This document shows positions 8,736 through 17,216 of a stretch of 64,000 bases of DNA, piece after piece. The translations under genes were made by a program, and so were the position numbers. This DNA is from Paulinella micropora (lineage: Eukaryota; Cercozoa; Imbricatea; Euglyphida; Paulinellidae). The notes beneath the pieces are model-generated. The model was not told the DNA's origin. It was given only the letters and a program-made list of their open reading frames with translations, and ran no database searches. The DNA lies in contig WBZZ01006872.1 of the NCBI GenBank assembly GCA_019918135.1, positions 1 to 64,000 on the forward strand, in the 5' to 3' direction. Each line of letters opens with the position of its first letter. The first letter of the stretch is position 1.

Positions 8736-11700
8736 TGGTTGGATATACAACGGCTCTTATTTCTGCTAGTTGATTGGTTAAATCTTGTAATATATTGAGT
8801 AAAGTTTTATTTTCTTTTTCTAAATTAACTACCTTATCCGCCATATGTTGAAATCCGCTTACCAATATCGGTATAAAACTTGTATATGTTATGCCTTCAA
8901 GGTAGCCTTCTCCATCCTCTGCTTTCATTCCACTTTCAGATACAAATTCAGGAAATACTTTTTTGACTTCGTCCGCAATAAATCCGTGGCCTTTTTTTTC
9001 TTTCTTCTCATCTGATTTCCAATAATATGAACAACAATTTATTTTCATTAGTTTATCGCAACAATCACCGCAGTCTAATGTTTTAATATCTGATTTTAGC
9101 CTCCTGTCCGAGGAGTTTGTCCAAGCACCATTTAGCGGGATATAATTATAACTACCTGACGGCTCGCTGTTGGTATTTGAAGTAGTCCAAGCGTGGAGCA
9201 AACCAGTTGCTGATGTAAGCACTCCATAATTCGTATATCCTCCTGATTTAAAATGTAGTAGCGGATCGTTAGTATAAGTTGGTCTTTTTCGTATTAATAA
9301 ATTACCGCTTGAAGTTGTTGGTAAAACTAACTCTCCCGATGTATTAATGTTAATCGCCTCAGTGTAAGATATATTGTTTCCAACCGCTGTTCCTGAATTA
9401 TAATAAAAAGCGAGTTTTCCACCTTTTTGAATTAGAAAGTTTGAACCGCTGTGGCTTGATTTCCAGTTCGTGCCATCAAAATAAGCATCAAAACTTAAAT
9501 TAACATTGTCGTGTGCCCAATTCAATAATTGAAATGTTGGATAAGCATCCGCCGTTGTTATTGCTTGTAAGTGTGCCCCTGCGACATTACTCGCCGTTCC
9601 GTATATTTCTAAACCACCTGTCGCTCCTACTCCTTTCGTTGAGTTGCCTATGATTATCGGCTTACCTAGTGCTGTTGTTATTTTATCGCTCGTTGCCAAT
9701 GTCGTTGTTGATATACCCGCACTAGCCGTTATCAATCCCTTCGTCCATAAAGTCCCGTTTGCCCCGTTTAATGACATTAACAATTGTTCGGACGAGTTCT
9801 CCCATATAAATCCGTCGGTTGAAGCATTACTTACCCTAAATCTAACAGCAAAAGAAGTGAAATCGTTGCCTGCAACCGCAGACCCTCCCGCTAGACTTCT
9901 GGTATTTGTTGCTCCTCCATTTGAAGCCATATAAATACCATAATTTGTATTGCCGGTGTCCCACAAAAATATTCCACGTGTATTACCTCCATTAGTATTT
10001 CCTTGTATAACTATGCTTGAACCTCCTGTTGCTGTTAATAATCCGCTTGCCGTGAGTGTTGTTGATGTTACTCCCGCATTTGCTGTTATTAATCCACTCG
10101 CGGTTGCTGTTGTTGTTGATATACCCGCGGTTGAAGTAATTGTTGTTCCCGTTATTGTTCCTCCATTTGTTATATTGTTTGAGTTCATATCTAAGGCTCC
10201 ATAAAACCGCATACCGCCCGCATTGTTAAAACGGACAATGTCTGACGAAGCACTTTTATTATCCAAAAGTTTTGAAATATAAAGTCCCGCCCCTTTTACA
10301 TCAGATGCTACATTCGTAAATACATAACCTCGTTGGTTCGCGGTTCCACTTGAAGCAGTATTTAGAGTAAATAAGAAATACTGATAATCACCCGTCGTCT
10401 GTGAAAAGAATATATCTCCTCCGTTTTGGTTTAATATCCTCGCCCCATTATATGTTATATTTCCACCATTAATGATATCTACATTATTGAAATCGGCTTG
10501 GCTTAACAAATTCAGTGCCCTTACATCATTTCTACTTCCATTAAATATCTTAATTCCTGTTATGGTTTGGTCTCCTGTTAGTTTTACATTTTGCCCGTCC
10601 AATGTGTCCGCATATCCTTTTGTCGCCCCGTCTGTTGATAATGTTGGAGTTCCAAGGTTCGCTATTTTGCTACTATTACAATCTAGCCCCGAAGCATTTA
10701 CCCAACCGACTATCGTCCCGTCAATAATAAAACTTATTTTTTTCGCAGAAATTTCAAAGTTGTAATATGTTGCAGTTTTCATATCCAAACTAGCAATTGA
10801 CCCGATATTACTGGTAGAATTGAAAACGATAAATGTTCCTTTTGTTGTAGCATTTATTGAATTTCCCGTTATTTCAACACCACTGCTATATGTCTTAATT
10901 CCTGCTATGGTTTGGTTTCCTGTTAGTTTCACATTTTGCCCGTCTAATGTATCTACATACGTTTTATTCGCCCCGTCCGTTGTTGCTGTTGGTGTGGCTA
11001 AGTTTGTTATTTTTCTATTGTTTAAAGATAGTGTCGTGCCCGTTGCTGTCGCGATTACATTATCCCCAGCATATAAATCAACATATGACCCTGTTATTTG
11101 TATCGGATAATAGCCCGCTGTTGCTATTTTTTGTGCCACAATCTCTCCTATATTTGTCGCCGTATCAAAGGCGATACCGATACCATCAAAAGCGGTTGGA
11201 GCAGTAGCACCCCGAACTTCTATTGTTGAAGTAAATTTTTTATTCCCTGCTATGGTTTGGTCTCCTGTTAGTTTTACGGCCGAAGTATCAAGAGTAGAAA
11301 CATCAACACCATCAACAAGATTAACATTTGTTATACTTTGGCTTTTCATATCAATCCCCGCACTAGCATTTATTATGTTGCTGAATGTTTTGGTTCCTGC
11401 TATGGTTTGGTCTCCTGTTAGTTTGACGACTGCGGTATCAATAGCCGAAACATCAATACCATCAACTAAATTTACATTTGTTATTGAAAATCCACCCATA
11501 TTTAAACTGCCCGTCATAGCCGTCGTGCCGTCCTTTGCCAGTTTCGTATCGGTATATGCTTTTGTTGAAGCATCGCCATCATAGAATGGTGCGGGTAGTC
11601 CGCTGATTGCTGTTGAGCTGTTAAAATTTAAAACATTATTTGTTAATGTCATTCCACCACCTGTTGTTGGAGCAAAAAGTATGGACGAGCCTACAAAAGA

Positions 11701-12492
11701 TAATGGATAGCCCGTTGCACCACCCGCCTCCGACGAATAGATAGAGCCCATATTATTGTTGTAATTGAAGAATAACTTACCTGTGTTTAATGGATTTGAG
11801 TCTTTTACGGCCACATAAGTAGTAAATGTTTTATTTCCTGTTATGGTTTGGTCTCCTGTTAGTTTGACTACAGAAGTATCAAGAGCCGAAACATCAACAC
11901 CATCAACTAAATTGACATTTGTTATACTTTGGCTTTTCATATCAATCCCCGCACTAGCATTTATTATACTGCTAAATGTCTTAATTCCTGCTATGGTTTG
12001 GTCTCCTGTTAATTTAACCACAGCACTATCAAGGGCAGAAACATCAACACCATCAACATTACCGACATTTACTATATTAAAACTTCCCATATTCAAATCT
12101 CCAAACATCATAGTGAGCCCATCCAATCTAAGAAAAGGTGAGTTTGTATTTCTCCATTGCCCTGTGCTATAAATGAGTAATTGGTTATTGGAGGGTGTGC
12201 CTGTTATGACTACATCATTTAAAGCATCTATTGACTTGTTTGAAAATCTTGTGTCAAATCTACCATCAGTATAGTATAAATTAGTGCCTTCTTTTATGTC
12301 CGTTGTGCTTTTGGTAGCCAGTCGTGTGTCAAATCGGCTGTTGGTAAAATAAAGATTTACGGGGTCAGCATCTTCTGGCACCCTATCTGTGTATAAGCCC
12401 ACTATGTTTGTGTTGGTAAGGTCTAAGTTTTTTATGTCTAGACTATCAACTGCAATTTCTGACAAGCCAAGTAAGGATTTATATTGCGACAT
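8728..12492 (-). CDS. Tail-fibre-like protein with C-terminal S74 intramolecular chaperone
   Basis: 1254 residues. It starts MSQYKSLLGLSEIAVDSLD, followed by short EGTNLYYTDGRFDTRF-type units and many degenerate beta-repeats of the type VVKLTGDQTIAGIKTFSS and SITNVNLVDG, as in trimeric phage fibres. The last ~130 residues form a peptidase S74/ICA chaperone: SSDRRLKSDI at about 1125, GFIADEVKKVFPEFV at about 1165, then a coiled-coil end. In this family the chaperone trimerises the fibre and cleaves itself off before the Ser of the SD.RLK motif. The likely role is an attachment spike at the capsid vertex. The start shares a 58-bp divergent promoter region with the gene at 12551. PLV2 carries a diverged, domain-shuffled and broken copy. 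Confidence 0.85.
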   Translation of the reverse strand: MSQYKSLLGLSEIAVDSLDIKNLDLTNTNIVGLYTDRVPEDADPVNLYFTNSRFDTRLATKSTTDIKEGTNLYYTDGRFDTRFSNKSIDALNDVVITGTPSNNQLLIYSTGQWRNTNSPFLRLDGLTMMFGDLNMGSFNIVNVGNVDGVDVSALDSAVVKLTGDQTIAGIKTFSSIINASAGIDMKSQSITNVNLVDGVDVSALDTSVVKLTGDQTITGNKTFTTYVAVKDSNPLNTGKLFFNYNNNMGSIYSSEAGGATGYPLSFVGSSILFAPTTGGGMTLTNNVLNFNSSTAISGLPAPFYDGDASTKAYTDTKLAKDGTTAMTGSLNMGGFSITNVNLVDGIDVSAIDTAVVKLTGDQTIAGTKTFSNIINASAGIDMKSQSITNVNLVDGVDVSTLDTSAVKLTGDQTIAGNKKFTSTIEVRGATAPTAFDGIGIAFDTATNIGEIVAQKIATAGYYPIQITGSYVDLYAGDNVIATATGTTLSLNNRKITNLATPTATTDGANKTYVDTLDGQNVKLTGNQTIAGIKTYSSGVEITGNSINATTKGTFIVFNSTSNIGSIASLDMKTATYYNFEISAKKISFIIDGTIVGWVNASGLDCNSSKIANLGTPTLSTDGATKGYADTLDGQNVKLTGDQTITGIKIFNGSRNDVRALNLLSQADFNNVDIINGGNITYNGARILNQNGGDIFFSQTTGDYQYFLFTLNTASSGTANQRGYVFTNVASDVKGAGLYISKLLDNKSASSDIVRFNNAGGMRFYGALDMNSNNITNGGTITGTTITSTAGISTTTATASGLITANAGVTSTTLTASGLLTATGGSSIVIQGNTNGGNTRGIFLWDTGNTNYGIYMASNGGATNTRSLAGGSAVAGNDFTSFAVRFRVSNASTDGFIWENSSEQLLMSLNGANGTLWTKGLITASAGISTTTLATSDKITTALGKPIIIGNSTKGVGATGGLEIYGTASNVAGAHLQAITTADAYPTFQLLNWAHDNVNLSFDAYFDGTNWKSSHSGSNFLIQKGGKLAFYYNSGTAVGNNISYTEAININTSGELVLPTTSSGNLLIRKRPTYTNDPLLHFKSGGYTNYGVLTSATGLLHAWTTSNTNSEPSGSYNYIPLNGAWTNSSDRRLKSDIKTLDCGDCCDKLMKINCCSYYWKSDEKKEKKGHGFIADEVKKVFPEFVSESGMKAEDGEGYLEGITYTSFIPILVSGFQHMADKVVNLEKENKTLLNILQDLTNQLAEIRAVVYPTNG

Positions 12493-12550
12493 AGATTATA
12501 TAAATAATTATTTATTTAAAAAATACTAAAATATATTAATCTTAGTATAA
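12493..12550. promoter_or_regulatory. Divergent promoter region, fibre gene / acidic-basic protein gene
   Basis: 58 AT-only-like bases separate the ATGs at 12492 (minus) and 12551 (plus), with TATATAA near one start and TATATTAATCTTAGTATAA near the other. PLV2 has the same divergent pair across 66 bases (45641-45706). Confidence 0.45.
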
Positions 12551-13063
12551 ATGCCGTCTCCCGAAGCAAGTCGTAAGAATTGGGGTAGTGCTGTGGAAGG
12601 AATAAAAGCAAAAGCGAAACAACGAAAAATGGAACACGCCAAAAATGTATTAGCACAATATAGAAATGCTGTAAAGCAAGAAGACGAAGATATGGAGGAA
12701 CGAATAAAGCAAATTGAAGAAAAGAACTTGGCTAAGGATATTATTACTGAACAAGATAATGATAGCCCAGAGGAAAAGAGTGAGAGTGAGGACGAGGTTG
12801 ATTTTACTGACCTTATTGCCGAAAAGATGGCTAAGATGAAAATAAAAAGAGCAAAAGCGGAAACTAAGAGGGAAAAGAAGAAGAGTAAGAAACCAGAGTC
12901 TGAGAGTGAAGAAAGTGAAAGTGAGAGTAGTGAAGAAGAAATCAAGCCTAAGAAAGGTAAGGGTAAAAAATCAAGTAGTGTAAGTGTAAAGGTATATAAT
13001 CAATCTTCAGGTGCTAAGAAAGAAAAAAGTGATGAAATAGATAGAGTGTTTTTAAAATTTTAA
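12551..13063 (+). CDS. Charged low-complexity protein, conserved C-terminus
   Basis: 170 residues. The basic first half is predicted helical (KAKAKQRKMEHAKN). Alternating Ser/Glu stretches (SESEESESESSEEE) follow, then a basic patch KKGKGKK, and a conserved end V.VY.Q...KS....IFLKF. PLV2 retains an intact homologue (45125-45640) with the same architecture and the same FLKF terminus despite low identity elsewhere. No named domain. A chromatin-like or DNA-binding virion or regulatory role is a guess from composition only. Confidence 0.6.
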   Translation: MPSPEASRKNWGSAVEGIKAKAKQRKMEHAKNVLAQYRNAVKQEDEDMEERIKQIEEKNLAKDIITEQDNDSPEEKSESEDEVDFTDLIAEKMAKMKIKRAKAETKREKKKSKKPESESEESESESSEEEIKPKKGKGKKSSSVSVKVYNQSSGAKKEKSDEIDRVFLKF

Positions 13064-13065
13064 AT

Positions 13066-13323
13066 TCACCAAAGGAAATGATAGGAATAATAATTACTAT
13101 ACTCTGGATTATTATAAGTTAATTCACCTTTTGAATTTTTTATAGCCTTTGCTCTTTTTCTATAATTTTTTCTTCTTACTTTATCTAAATGGTCTAAATG
13201 TGAATATAGTCCTATGCGGTCTTTATAATGTTCATATCTAGTATCACCAAAATTGATAACCTTACCTTTTGGACTAATGACTTTATATTTTTTATTCTTA
13301 ATGTTGGACTTTAAAAATCTCAT
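13066..13323 (-). CDS. DUF5754-like small basic protein
   Basis: 85 residues. KYKVISPKGKVINFGDTRYEHYKD, then RRKNYRKRAKAIKNSKGELTYNNPEYSNYYSYHFLW. This pattern (FGD..YE.Y.D, K.RR.NY..R, and a terminal LW) is typical of a small family found in giant viruses and PLVs, which I recall as DUF5754. Function unknown. The ATG is 10 bases from the divergent integrase ATG, and both appear to use one TATATA box. I see no counterpart in PLV2. Confidence 0.6.
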   Translation of the reverse strand: MRFLKSNIKNKKYKVISPKGKVINFGDTRYEHYKDRIGLYSHLDHLDKVRRKNYRKRAKAIKNSKGELTYNNPEYSNYYSYHFLW

Positions 13324-13333
13324 TGTATATAAT
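13324..13333. promoter_or_regulatory. 10-bp bidirectional TATATA box between two ATGs
   Basis: The sequence between the minus-strand ATG (13321-13323) and the plus-strand ATG (13334-13336) is only TGTATATAAT. It reads as TATATACA-ATG on one strand and TATATAAT-ATG on the other. Confidence 0.5.
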
Positions 13334-14332
13334 ATGGACTATAAACATACAATTATTAATACACAGAATGCGGATAGCCAACTTGAGGACACGCCAACTG
13401 GAGAAGAAACAAAAAGGACGAAAGAAGAAGAAGCCCTTGAAATACACCACCAAAAGAAAAACCCGAAAATATGGAACACGATATGGGTAGATAAACCATT
13501 AGACCAAGTCTTTCTTGACTTAGCAGATATGAGTAAGATAAAAGATAAGAAAGGAAATAAGGGGTATGCTTGGATGTTAGTTTGGATTGATTGTCATTCA
13601 AGATTTTTAATAATCATTCCATTAAAAAATAAAACAGCAAAAGAAGTTTATTATGCTTTGAAATCTATACCTTATAAACCAAAATCAATTACAACCGACA
13701 GCGGAGGAGAATATAAAGGTGCTACTCGTGAATATTTTATTCAGAATGGTATTAAGCACGATGTGGTTGAAGTAGGCGACCATAGAGCCTTAGCGGTTGT
13801 TGATAGAGTGATAAGGAGTATTAGAAGATGGTTAGATTTATTATTTGAAACTAATAGAAATTTTGATTGGGTAAGTTATATTCAAGACTTAGTCAATGCT
13901 TATAATCATAAAGTTCATTCTACAACAGGAAGCAGACCGATTGATATTTTTACCGGCCGTGATAAGAATAAACAGACTCTTCAAAGAGACCATCTGATTG
14001 ATGAGTATAGCATTGGCGATAAGGTGAGGAAGGAATTAAAGAGGCGGATGTTCGAAAAAGGAGGAAAACAGTTTAGTAAGCAGATTTACAAAGTAATAGG
14101 TAGGTCTGGCTTTAAAATCATTCTATCTGATAATGAATTAGTATCACCGAGAGAACTTCTAAAAACTGAATTTACTAAATCAGTAGATGAAGAAAAGCAA
14201 GTAAAAGATAAAGAGAAAAAAATAACTAAGGAACGAAACACACAGAGATTATTAAAAAGAGAAAGCATTGATGAAAGTAATGTGAGAACCTCAGATAGAA
14301 TAAGGCAGAAGAAACAAATATTAGATTTATAA
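13334..14332 (+). CDS. Retroviral-type (rve) integrase
   Basis: 332 residues. The rve core spans about residues 50-225: first Asp in VFLDLADMS (about 62), second in ITTDSGGEYKG (about 119). The third catalytic position falls in ALAVVDRVIRSIRRW (about 160), where Asp stands in place of the usual Glu; PLV2 also has Asp there (GIVDRFIRTIR). A C-terminal SH3/chromo-like segment (KVIGRSGFKIILSDNELVSPRELL) and a charged tail follow. No N-terminal HHCC zinc finger is visible. It would insert element ends into the chromosome with the 5-6-bp duplications typical of Polintons; PLV2 shows 6 bp. The TATATAAT box abuts the ATG. The 3' end overlaps the convergent endonuclease gene by 6 bases. Confidence 0.85.
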   Translation: MDYKHTIINTQNADSQLEDTPTGEETKRTKEEEALEIHHQKKNPKIWNTIWVDKPLDQVFLDLADMSKIKDKKGNKGYAWMLVWIDCHSRFLIIIPLKNKTAKEVYYALKSIPYKPKSITTDSGGEYKGATREYFIQNGIKHDVVEVGDHRALAVVDRVIRSIRRWLDLLFETNRNFDWVSYIQDLVNAYNHKVHSTTGSRPIDIFTGRDKNKQTLQRDHLIDEYSIGDKVRKELKRRMFEKGGKQFSKQIYKVIGRSGFKIILSDNELVSPRELLKTEFTKSVDEEKQVKDKEKKITKERNTQRLLKRESIDESNVRTSDRIRQKKQILDL

Positions 14333-15034
14333 ATTGAAAGCATTTAGTCCTATTGGTTCCGTTAGTGTTTTGTGTTTTTTATTTCTTTTATGTTTTGATA
14401 AATATCCTCTTGAAACTTCAACTCCACACACACATTTCACGATTAAATGATTCTGCTCTCTTCGTCTTTGAAGAATATTTTCATAATTATTATCATAATA
14501 TTTTTTCTTTCTTTGTTTTATGTCTTCTAAATTTTCATTTCTATATTTTTTACTTTTTTCCGCTATGATTTCACGATTACTTTCATAGTATTCTTTTTTC
14601 GTTTTCTTTATTTTCTCAATATTTAAGTTTCTATATTCTTTATTTTCGTTTAAGATTCTATCGCGATTTTCTTTATAATATTTTCTACTATTTTCATTTC
14701 GTGTTTCTTTGTTATCTTCGTGATATTCTTTTCTGCTTCTACCAGCGACGACCTTATTAACACATTCACTCTCTCTAATTATTTCTCCTTCTCTCCTGCT
14801 AAGTTGCATTTTGTTTTCGCATTTGTATTCTTCTATTAATTCAATGTAATTATCTTCATACTTTATAATATCAAAAGAAGAAACAAAACCATATTTTCCT
14901 TTGATGTGTTGCTTGTAATTTATCCTATGTTGATACAATCTTTTATGTAGTGGGTTTGTAGTAGAACCTATATATATTTGGTCGGTCTGGTGTGAGCGGA
15001 TAGCATAAATTTTTCCTTGCTTGTAGTCTGGCAT
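14327..15034 (-). CDS. GIY-YIG endonuclease with zinc-finger tail
   Basis: 235 residues. The N-terminal GIY-YIG nuclease domain shows GKIYAIRSHQTDQIYIGST with R and H downstream (LHKRLYQHR). The middle is a repetitive charged helix (YYKENRDRILNENKEYR-like units), and the tail is a Cys/His finger, CVCGVEVSRGYLSKHKRNKKH. This layout is common for stand-alone homing-type nucleases of giant viruses and PLVs. It lies beside the integrase here, but in PLV2 the relative sits between the protease and penton-like genes (53310-53825), so it behaves as an independently mobile gene. Confidence 0.8.
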   Translation of the reverse strand: MPDYKQGKIYAIRSHQTDQIYIGSTTNPLHKRLYQHRINYKQHIKGKYGFVSSFDIIKYEDNYIELIEEYKCENKMQLSRREGEIIRESECVNKVVAGRSRKEYHEDNKETRNENSRKYYKENRDRILNENKEYRNLNIEKIKKTKKEYYESNREIIAEKSKKYRNENLEDIKQRKKKYYDNNYENILQRRREQNHLIVKCVCGVEVSRGYLSKHKRNKKHKTLTEPIGLNAFNL

Positions 15035-15080
15035 TGTCCTTTTATGTCTTATTATGTCCTTAAACTTAAATGGAATTTAA

Positions 15081-15162
15081 TCAATAGCCCGCTATTGACA
15101 ATTGTCCTAAAGGACTAATTTAGTCTATCGCTTGCGATAGACAATTGTCCCGCTTGCGGGAC
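15081..15162. repeat. Cluster of four small palindromes
   Basis: Four hairpins in a row: 15081-15098 (TCAATAG..CTATTGA), 15104-15115 (GTCCT/AGGAC), 15124-15141 (TCTATCGC-TT-GCGATAGA) and 15147-15162 (GTCCCGC-TT-GCGGGAC). They are separated by CAATTGT or CTAATTTA spacers. They lie upstream of the endonuclease gene and about 40 bases before the start of the GC-rich block. Confidence 0.6.
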
Positions 15163-15354
15163 TAATTTACCACCACTCACCAGAAAAAAGATACTTAAAA
15201 ATTCTACACCGCACACCTAGAGGCTCAGGTCGAAAAGCCCCCGTGTGGCTTTTTTACACGGACAACTTTTCTCTTTTTCGGCAAATTAGGAAGACTTCAA
15301 AGGTCAATTTAATGATATATACAAGTTTTCTTGTAGTGTGCTGTATAAGGCTAT

Positions 15355-16617
15355 TTGGTTGTTTTTGCTTCTTTGTATTTATTTTACTGGAAATACATAG
15401 GAGGGGGTGCCACAACCCAGAGGGTGGCGAGAATTTGCAAAAATTCTCGACACGGTCTGGGTTATCATCTACTGCCGGTACCTGTGGACGAGCGCCCGCC
15501 CCGCTTCCCAACCACCGAGGAAGCCCCAGTGGATCTCCCCGAGGAAAACGCCGCAGAAGCTCCGGAAGCCGTCTTTTTTGGGGAGGCCCCCTTGGCGGCC
15601 GAGAAGGAAATAGCGGTAGTGGTAGGGGAATGCCGCGCGCGACGGGCCACGCTGGATGACACTCAGGCGCTGCGCGAGTTGGTATGTGTCGGCGGCGGGA
15701 TGCTGTGCAGACACAACTGGGAGTACTTGAAGAATCCGAAGGCAAACCTGCTGTTTGTGTACGAGCAAACAGAAGACAAACAGCTTGTGGGGCTGGCGCT
15801 GTGCACGCGTCCGGAGGATGAACGCCCGCCGGAGTTGGAGCCACGCAGAAGCCGCGCGGTTTACGTGCATTCGTTCGAAGTTCACCCCCGCTACCGAGGC
15901 CAGGGCGTCGGCAGCAGGTTTTGTCGCGAGCTGCTAGCGCAGCTAGAACAGTACACCGACTCCGGATTTGTGTACTTGCATAGCTATTCGGCTGCCGTGA
16001 TGCTTTTTTGGCGTCGCCAGGGCTTCCGGCCTTACCAAGCCGCGCACACCAGGGCGATGCGTTACCAGCTGAGGCGTGAGAGACCGCTGCCCTTCTTACT
16101 GCAAAGCGCCGGTCGGGCGCGGGAGTGCGCTGTGCGCCTGAGCTTCGGCTCCGAGGCGTGGACGAGCAAGCGCGCAGAGTGCTTGCTAGATAAGGAATCG
16201 CTGCTTTGGGCGGCCAACCTGCGTGGTCCTCAGCGGGTCCTGCAATTCAAGGAGGTACTCGTCGCGGAGCGGCGCGTCTACTTCACGCGCCTGGTCGTGG
16301 AGCACTTGCACACGGGTGTGCTCAGCTACTGCGATCACGAGGAGCTGTACGGTTCCAACGGCAGCACGCGCGCTTTTTGGGGGGGCCGGCAGATCTGTCG
16401 CGAGCCTGGATTCCGGGGGGACGTGCGGCTCCTGTGCGAGGTGGACGGGCAAGAGGTGTTTTGGGGCTGGGCAACGCGGAACGAAGAACTGACGTTCGAG
16501 GCCAAGGAGCTGGGGCTGCGGTTGCTAGACAAGCAGGCCTTCTGGATGTGGAGCTTGCGCTTGCAGCGGAAGAAGCCCGGTGGCCTGTTGCAAGCGTGGC
16601 AAGGTGACTGCAAATAG
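15355..16617 (+). CDS. GNAT-family N-acetyltransferase, 5' end unclear
   Basis: The open frame gives about 420 residues but has no ATG before codon 116, and upstream it is closed by a TAA at 15346. The GNAT fold starts near residue 94 (RRATLDDTQALRELV) and shows the acetyl-CoA loop in VHSFEVHPRYRGQGVGSRFC (about 176-195) and a C-terminal FWRRQGFRPY strand. About 190 further residues are unrecognised. An ATG at codon 116 would delete the first strand and helix of the fold, so the real start is likely in a missing exon, at a non-ATG codon, or cut off at the block edge. A pyrimidine-rich tract ending in CATAG at about 15402 could be an acceptor site. Confidence 0.6.
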   Translation: MVVFASLYLFYWKYIGGGATTQRVARICKNSRHGLGYHLLPVPVDERPPRFPTTEEAPVDLPEENAAEAPEAVFFGEAPLAAEKEIAVVVGECRARRATLDDTQALRELVCVGGGMLCRHNWEYLKNPKANLLFVYEQTEDKQLVGLALCTRPEDERPPELEPRRSRAVYVHSFEVHPRYRGQGVGSRFCRELLAQLEQYTDSGFVYLHSYSAAVMLFWRRQGFRPYQAAHTRAMRYQLRRERPLPFLLQSAGRARECAVRLSFGSEAWTSKRAECLLDKESLLWAANLRGPQRVLQFKEVLVAERRVYFTRLVVEHLHTGVLSYCDHEELYGSNGSTRAFWGGRQICREPGFRGDVRLLCEVDGQEVFWGWATRNEELTFEAKELGLRLLDKQAFWMWSLRLQRKKPGGLLQAWQGDCK

Positions 16618-16619
16618 TC

Positions 16620-16850
16620 TCCAAATGCGAGGTCGATGACTCGTTCTGGCGGGGGTGTCCGTTGCGGCAACTAGTTCTGCCTGTGCTGGCGGCCGAATAC
16701 GCGTTTTTTGACAAAGAAGGGCGTTTGTCCTCGCCCGCCCGTTGGGGGGCCGGGCCCGCCGATGTAGCCAAGCAGCTTTTGGCCCTAGAGGAAGGCTTTT
16801 CCACCATAGAAATGGTGGACGACTGCGAACAAGACGAGGAGGATAGATGA
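16620..16850 (+). pseudogene. Possible out-of-frame C-terminal piece of the acetyltransferase gene
   Basis: An open stretch with no ATG begins right after the acetyltransferase stop in another frame and encodes about 75 residues (LVLPVLAAEYAFFDKEGRL, then an acidic end DDCEQDEEDR). Codon use matches the block. It could be a frameshifted tail of the preceding gene or chance coding in GC-rich DNA. Confidence 0.25.
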
Positions 16851-17216
16851 ATGAAGCAGGCCATCCGGATTTTTGCTTCTCATTAAAACCAGTGCCTTTG
16901 TGTCCCGAGTATTGCCCTTCTTTGCCATATCACAAGCCCCTCCCAACCGCCTTCCTTCCCTTCTCTAGGACGGGAGGGGGCTTCTATAAGGTTTTTCAAG
17001 TGTACGCAAAAGTAATTCACATTTTTTTAATAAAGGAAAGTTTTTATAGTACTTTCTTGGTGCTCTGGTTGACAGATATTCATAAACACGAAAGGTTTTG
17101 TATTTTTCTAAACAGTTAGTACCGAGACCTCCGCCCCGAGCCGGCCTGCAGCACCGAGGGAGATGGCGAGCACACCCCCACCCCCTCCTCCTCCCGGTGC
17201 CTGCTCCGGCGACCGG
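16851..17216. other. Intergenic, mostly AT-rich
   Basis: No supported gene. It contains an AT-rich patch with TTTTTTTAATAAAGG (about 17022) that would serve as a polyadenylation signal (AATAAA) for the upstream plus-strand gene, and a GC-rich run before the glycoprotein stop. Confidence 0.4.
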
